DNA from: Fragilaria radians
Taxonomy: Eukaryota; Bacillariophyta; Fragilariophyceae; Fragilariales; Fragilariaceae
DNA: 64,000 nucleotides
Assembly: GCA_900642245.1 (NCBI GenBank)
Contig: CAAAJI010000010.1
Coordinates: 1 to 64,000 of the forward strand
Direction of reading: 5' to 3'
Notes under the pieces: model-generated
The model's database searches: none
What the model was told of the DNA's origin: nothing
What the model saw: only the letters and a program-made list of their open reading frames with translations
Shown here: positions 60,301 through 64,000 of the stretch, piece after piece
How positions within the stretch are numbered: the first letter of the stretch is position 1
How the letters are laid out: each line of letters starts with the position of its first letter
Translations under genes and position numbers: made by a program

Positions 60301-60946
60301 ATGTCGGCTTCAAACGATTTGAGCGACGATGAAATCGCGGATCTGAAGGAAGCTTTCTCGATGTTTGATATCAATGGAGATGGTAAGCTCTCCGTGCTAG
60401 TTGAATTGGATATGACAGTGAGAAAATACTGTCTCAACCTTCGATACGATTTGATTTGCTTTAATTTTCATTTTTCCTTGATATTTTCATTCGTGTCATG
60501 GCGGTAATCCATTTTATGGGGCTCTTTCAGTCTATTCCTTTCACAATGATTGTCTAACATTTGCCTCCCACTTCCAAAGGAACCATTGAATTGCATGAGC
60601 TCCAATCTGTGATGAAGAAACTCGGTCAAAATCCAACAGAGAAGGAATTGATTGAAATGATTAACTCGGTGGATGACAATGGTGACAATGAAATCGACTT
60701 TGAAGAGTTTCTCGTTCTCATGAAATCAAGGATTGGGGAGAGAGATCCTGAAAGGGAATTACGTGATGCGTTTGCTGTTTTTGATACGGATGGGAGCGGC
60801 AGTATCGATCGCAAGGAATTGCAGCGATTAATGAAAAAGTTAGGTCAAGCTCTCTCCGAAGCCGAACTAGATGCTATGATGGAAGAGGTAGATACCAATG
60901 GAGACGGAGAAATTAGTTTTGAGGAATTCAAGTTCTTAATGGTAAG
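60301..60946 (+). CDS. Calmodulin-like protein, four EF-hands
   Basis: Exon 1 is 60301-60382, the intron 60383-60579 (197 bp, GTAAGC...TTCCAAAG, phase 1), and exon 2 starts at 60580. The junction rebuilds the first EF loop as DINGDGTIELHE. Four calcium loops are intact: DINGDGTIELHE, DDNGDNEIDFEE, DTDGSGSIDRKE and DTNGDGEISFEE. The linkers (EAFSMFD, KKLGQNPTEKEL, ELRDAFAVFD, KKLGQALSEAEL) are those of calmodulin, but the sequence is divergent enough to be called calmodulin-like. After EEFKFLM the DNA reads GTAAGAGG, so a further intron and a very short last exon are likely. Read-through to 61088 would add a 46-residue tail that looks non-coding; the given end is therefore provisional. Confidence 0.88.
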
Positions 60947-61088
60947 AGGAAGCATTGGTTTTGATATTTTCGTGGAACTATTACTCAAACATCGTCCCCT
61001 TCATGTTCCGTTACCCCAAAAACTTGAATCAATTGCTGTATATTCAAGGAATCTTAGGATAGGCTTGTTTATATTCGATTGGGTATAG

Positions 61089-63581
61089 GTTGTTGCTGAC
61101 AGGGGAAACTTGTTGTGAATTTCAAAAATAAAGGTTTGTAATATATATAGATATTGAAACTTAATTGAAGAGTTGATCATTGTTCTGTTCTTTGACAAAA
61201 ACGAATGGCAAATAGTGAGGATTCATATCTTCATCATCACTAGCTTATATGAATTGATAACATTATCTCTATATCGTCCAATGCTGAAAAGACAACTCCA
61301 GAGATTTTCACTAAATCGATAGTAGGTACCCCCAGACCATGGATTGCTATATTAAGGTGATATCTATAATGATAACAATGATGAAGATATCTCCTTTAAG
61401 TATGTGAACGAGGGAACATATGAAGATTGAATTGAAGTTAGAGAGTGTCATTCTACGAGTTGTAAGGTGATTGTAAGCATAATTGAAAATGAGGTATCAA
61501 TATTAGAGTCATGGACAGTATATGATGATTAGGTTGAATGAAATACTGTCTCTTTGCTGTGGTAACCTGAAATTAGAATAGAGCAGAGATAAATAGTCTC
61601 TTTTAAATAAAAATTAAGTAAAGCCGACTTGGACTTTGTAAACATTGTTGTTTCTGGCAATTCTGATTCAACTTCTATATTTCTTCACATTCTATTGTGT
61701 TTACCTTCGAAATAGGTAGCTATACATGGCTTCATTGTTTTCCTCATGTATGCGCCGTTTTCAGGGGTAAAATTTGTATTGTTCCCATTGATGTTTTTCT
61801 TTTGCTCGTCCAATGCCTCCTTCCTTCTTGAGTCAACCAAGTTTTGTGTAATTCTACTTGATCTTGGTATTCTGTTTACTGTAAGATCACTCATTCTGTC
61901 ACCGTCAGTTACAAGGATTTACAATCCTTGTGAAAGAGTTATTATGATCTTTACTCTAGTTTCAATGGAGAAATTTCATAGTGTTGTTCTTAACGCAAAA
62001 GCCAACAGGCTTGAAAAATCATGAAAAATGCATTTGTCAATTCTTTAATTGCCTTTACCTACTCCTTTTGCATAATGAGAAAAATTATCTAAGTAATTGA
62101 TTGACATTTTCTCTACTTTTTTGCCATTACCAAGGCCATAGAGATTAGTGCTTAGAGTTTAGTGCTTACTATTGGGGACTGCATTCCAAGGGTACACTCT
62201 TCTCCAATGATTCCCCTCGTTATGAACATATTTCCCCTACATTTCAACCACATTCAATGGAATCTTTGAATCATTCAGCACCTGTTTTGCAAACTTCAGA
62301 CGTTTTTTATTTGCTGAAGACTTTTATTTTCTTGGAAGATCTTAAGTGACTGTCAACATGCTTTATCCCAATAGATTTCAAGCACTTCACCGTTCAAGAG
62401 GAAAATGAATTATACAAGCACACAGAGCCAATCTGTCCCATATTGTTCCAAGCAAGAACATTAATTAGGTTAGCACTTTGACTATTATGCGTAAATACGT
62501 CAGTTGGAAATACAGTTTTTACATGAATGAACCTGTTATGATACTTTCTCTGTGCCAGGAATCGTCATTATGTTTATGTTTTCTAAGCAACTCAAATATA
62601 GCATAAGGGAAATGCAGTAAACATGCTTCTAGGCTACTCTCAATATCCAGTTAACTCCAAAGGGAATAAATCAAGTACTTGATTCTTCTAGAATCATCTA
62701 ATAAAATCAAGTGTCGATTGTGGATGCCTTTGTTGACAGATATGGATTTCTTCTCTAGCTTGTCAGAAGGCTGTCACTTATCTATTGCTTTAGTCTCGTC
62801 CCTATTTGTCAAAAATGAGCACATCATTACACATTGAAATGTGATCTTGGCAATTTAATCCATAGCAATCTTGGAGCAAAATAAGAAAATACGTTTGATT
62901 CATGATCAAGTTAGTACCAACATTGAGATAAAGTTATGAATGCAAGTTCTCAGAAAACAACACTCTGAAACTAGCAACCAGTTTTTCTCTTATCTAAATT
63001 CCTTACTTTTTATTCTGTAATTATTGTTGTGATTGCTTTGTCCTTCATGCTCATAATGGTCATTGCGAATATGTTATCATTTCCTATAAGATGATGGAGG
63101 TACAATTTTACTACTTCATAGCTATTGGATGTCGCTCGTGAGAAACTTGAACCAAGGAAATGTCGCTATTTGGTTTATCCTCGTTGTACGATTAGGTTCA
63201 ATTTAAGTCCGATAGTATTTGTGACTCTATAGTCCGGGACTTGTGCCCTCAATGTAGAATGACTTGATGGAAATTATAATATCGAAAAATACGTATGGAT
63301 TATGAGACAAATTCTTTCCCGACTACTAGAATCTTCTGTTTTCTGTCGGATAATAATTTATCCTAAGTTTATCTTGAATTTGTCAAACTGCACAGGCACG
63401 ATTACATATGAAACGTTTCCGGACTAACAACATTTAATCGATAATGAATCCTTTCATATCGCACTCACAGTGAAATCGTTACTTGGTTGAAGGAAAGTGT
63501 GACGTATGCATAGTTTGAACTTCGGACAAAAACAATTCCTGTTTTCTACACACTTGTACCAGTTGATTCTTATTGACAACA
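61089..63581. other. Intergenic, nothing recognised
   Basis: About 2.5 kb AT-rich sequence. Opposing short frames at 61685-61894 and 61746-62024 overlap each other and lack domains. It contains the promoter region of the kinase gene. Confidence 0.4.
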
Positions 63582-64000
63582 ATGCTCACGTACTTCGATG
63601 AGTCTGAGATTGTGATAGGCAAGCGAATAGGAGGCGGCAAACTATGTGATGTCTTTGATGCCCTAGAGTTCAGGCAGCAATGGAAAGTTCGAGAAATATT
63701 AGATGAAAATGAAGGATTCATCAGAGATTTCTTGTCACGAAATGTTAGACACACGAAGAACAACAAACCTAGGTATGCTATCAAACTCGTAAAGAAAAGC
63801 GAATATGAAGGATGTCATGATCAAAAGGCCGCTGTGATGGCGTTGAGAGACGAAGTATGGATCCTCCGCAATGTTTCTCATCCAAATATAATCAAATTGA
63901 TAGGAGTACCTTTGGTCAACTACATCGATAACGAATATTGTTCTACGCATAATCTTCCAAGCTATTTTTTCTTGATGGAGAAAATTAATGAAAAACTTGA
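63582..64000 (+). CDS. Protein kinase, N-terminal part (runs off window)
   Basis: Starts at the ATG at 63582 and is open to the window end (139 complete codons). Kinase subdomain I is RIGGGKLCDVFDALEF, with the Gly-rich loop. Subdomain II is YAIKLVKKSEY, with the ATP-anchoring Lys. The helix C region, AVMALRDEVWILRNVSHPNIIKL, carries the conserved Glu and HPNI. A ~40-residue insertion (WKVREILDENEGF ... KNNKP) lies between subdomains I and II, an arrangement I associate with diatom serine/threonine kinases. The catalytic loop is beyond the window, so activity and subfamily cannot be judged. Confidence 0.9.
   Translation, partial: MLTYFDESEIVIGKRIGGGKLCDVFDALEFRQQWKVREILDENEGFIRDFLSRNVRHTKNNKPRYAIKLVKKSEYEGCHDQKAAVMALRDEVWILRNVSHPNIIKLIGVPLVNYIDNEYCSTHNLPSYFFLMEKINEKL

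Noticed and set aside
61685..62024. Opposing overlapping ORFs
   Set aside because: Mutually antisense, without ATG-domain support or family resemblance.
63479..63950. Minus-strand ORFs at the right end
   Set aside because: Antisense to the protein-kinase frame that starts at 63582 and has clear kinase motifs.
1..64000. CRISPR arrays, bacterial operons or phage-like modules
   Set aside because: No spaced direct repeats; genes have spliceosomal introns and eukaryotic families throughout.

Overview
The window is AT-rich nuclear DNA of a eukaryote, most likely a diatom (stramenopile). The evidence is short GT-AG introns (about 69-284 bp), a transmembrane leucine-rich-repeat (LRR) protein with the diatom-style N-terminus (RRLR motif, LPGAY motif, single membrane helix, extracellular LRRs), remnants of diatom-type Ty3/gypsy and Copia elements, and a kinase with a GGGxxCDVF glycine loop. 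Genes are sparse and separated by long non-coding or repeat-derived stretches. The species cannot be named from the sequence. All functional calls below come from reading the sequence; no search was run.

Layout. 0.9-1.7 kb: MORN-repeat protein. 3.1-5.4 kb: decayed Ty3/gypsy element (LTR plus gag). 5.6-7.0 kb: SAM methyltransferase with an N-terminal leader. 7.5-9.9 kb: a tandem array of a roughly 1.2 kb non-coding unit. 10.0-12.0 kb: four-exon membrane LRR protein. 13.5-14.7 kb: secreted or organellar unknown. 16.8-17.3 kb: truncated paralogue of the LRR protein. 17.3-30.2 kb: transposon and repeat territory, with a reverse-oriented gypsy element, a Copia-like gag relic, a Crinkler/RHS-type NTPase pseudogene and a heptamer satellite (GTAGTTC)n that contains the only assembly gap.

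30.4-39.7 kb holds two head-to-head relatives of the translation factor eIF5B. The plus-strand copy is a complete orthodox eIF5B. The minus-strand copy is an intact 844-codon paralogue in which most GTP-binding signature motifs are altered while the rest of the protein is well kept. This is the most unusual object in the window. Then follow a small two-helix membrane protein resembling the DUF4536/DMAC1 family (40.0-40.5 kb) and a KLHDC4/Kel3-type kelch protein (40.8-43.3 kb).

43.6-52.8 kb carries three relatives that start with a RanBP2-type zinc finger. One also has a LURP-one/Tubby-like C-terminal domain. Another is an inverted copy whose first ~620 bp are identical to the first except for a single inserted T that breaks the frame. 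A pogo-like transposase relic lies between them. 53.3-53.7 kb is a lone copy of the same gypsy LTR. The last part holds a small two-exon unknown (56.2-56.8), an ankyrin protein (57.1-58.4), a calmodulin-like protein (60.3-61) and the start of a protein kinase running off the window end. No operon-like logic, CRISPR, rRNA or convincing tRNA was seen.
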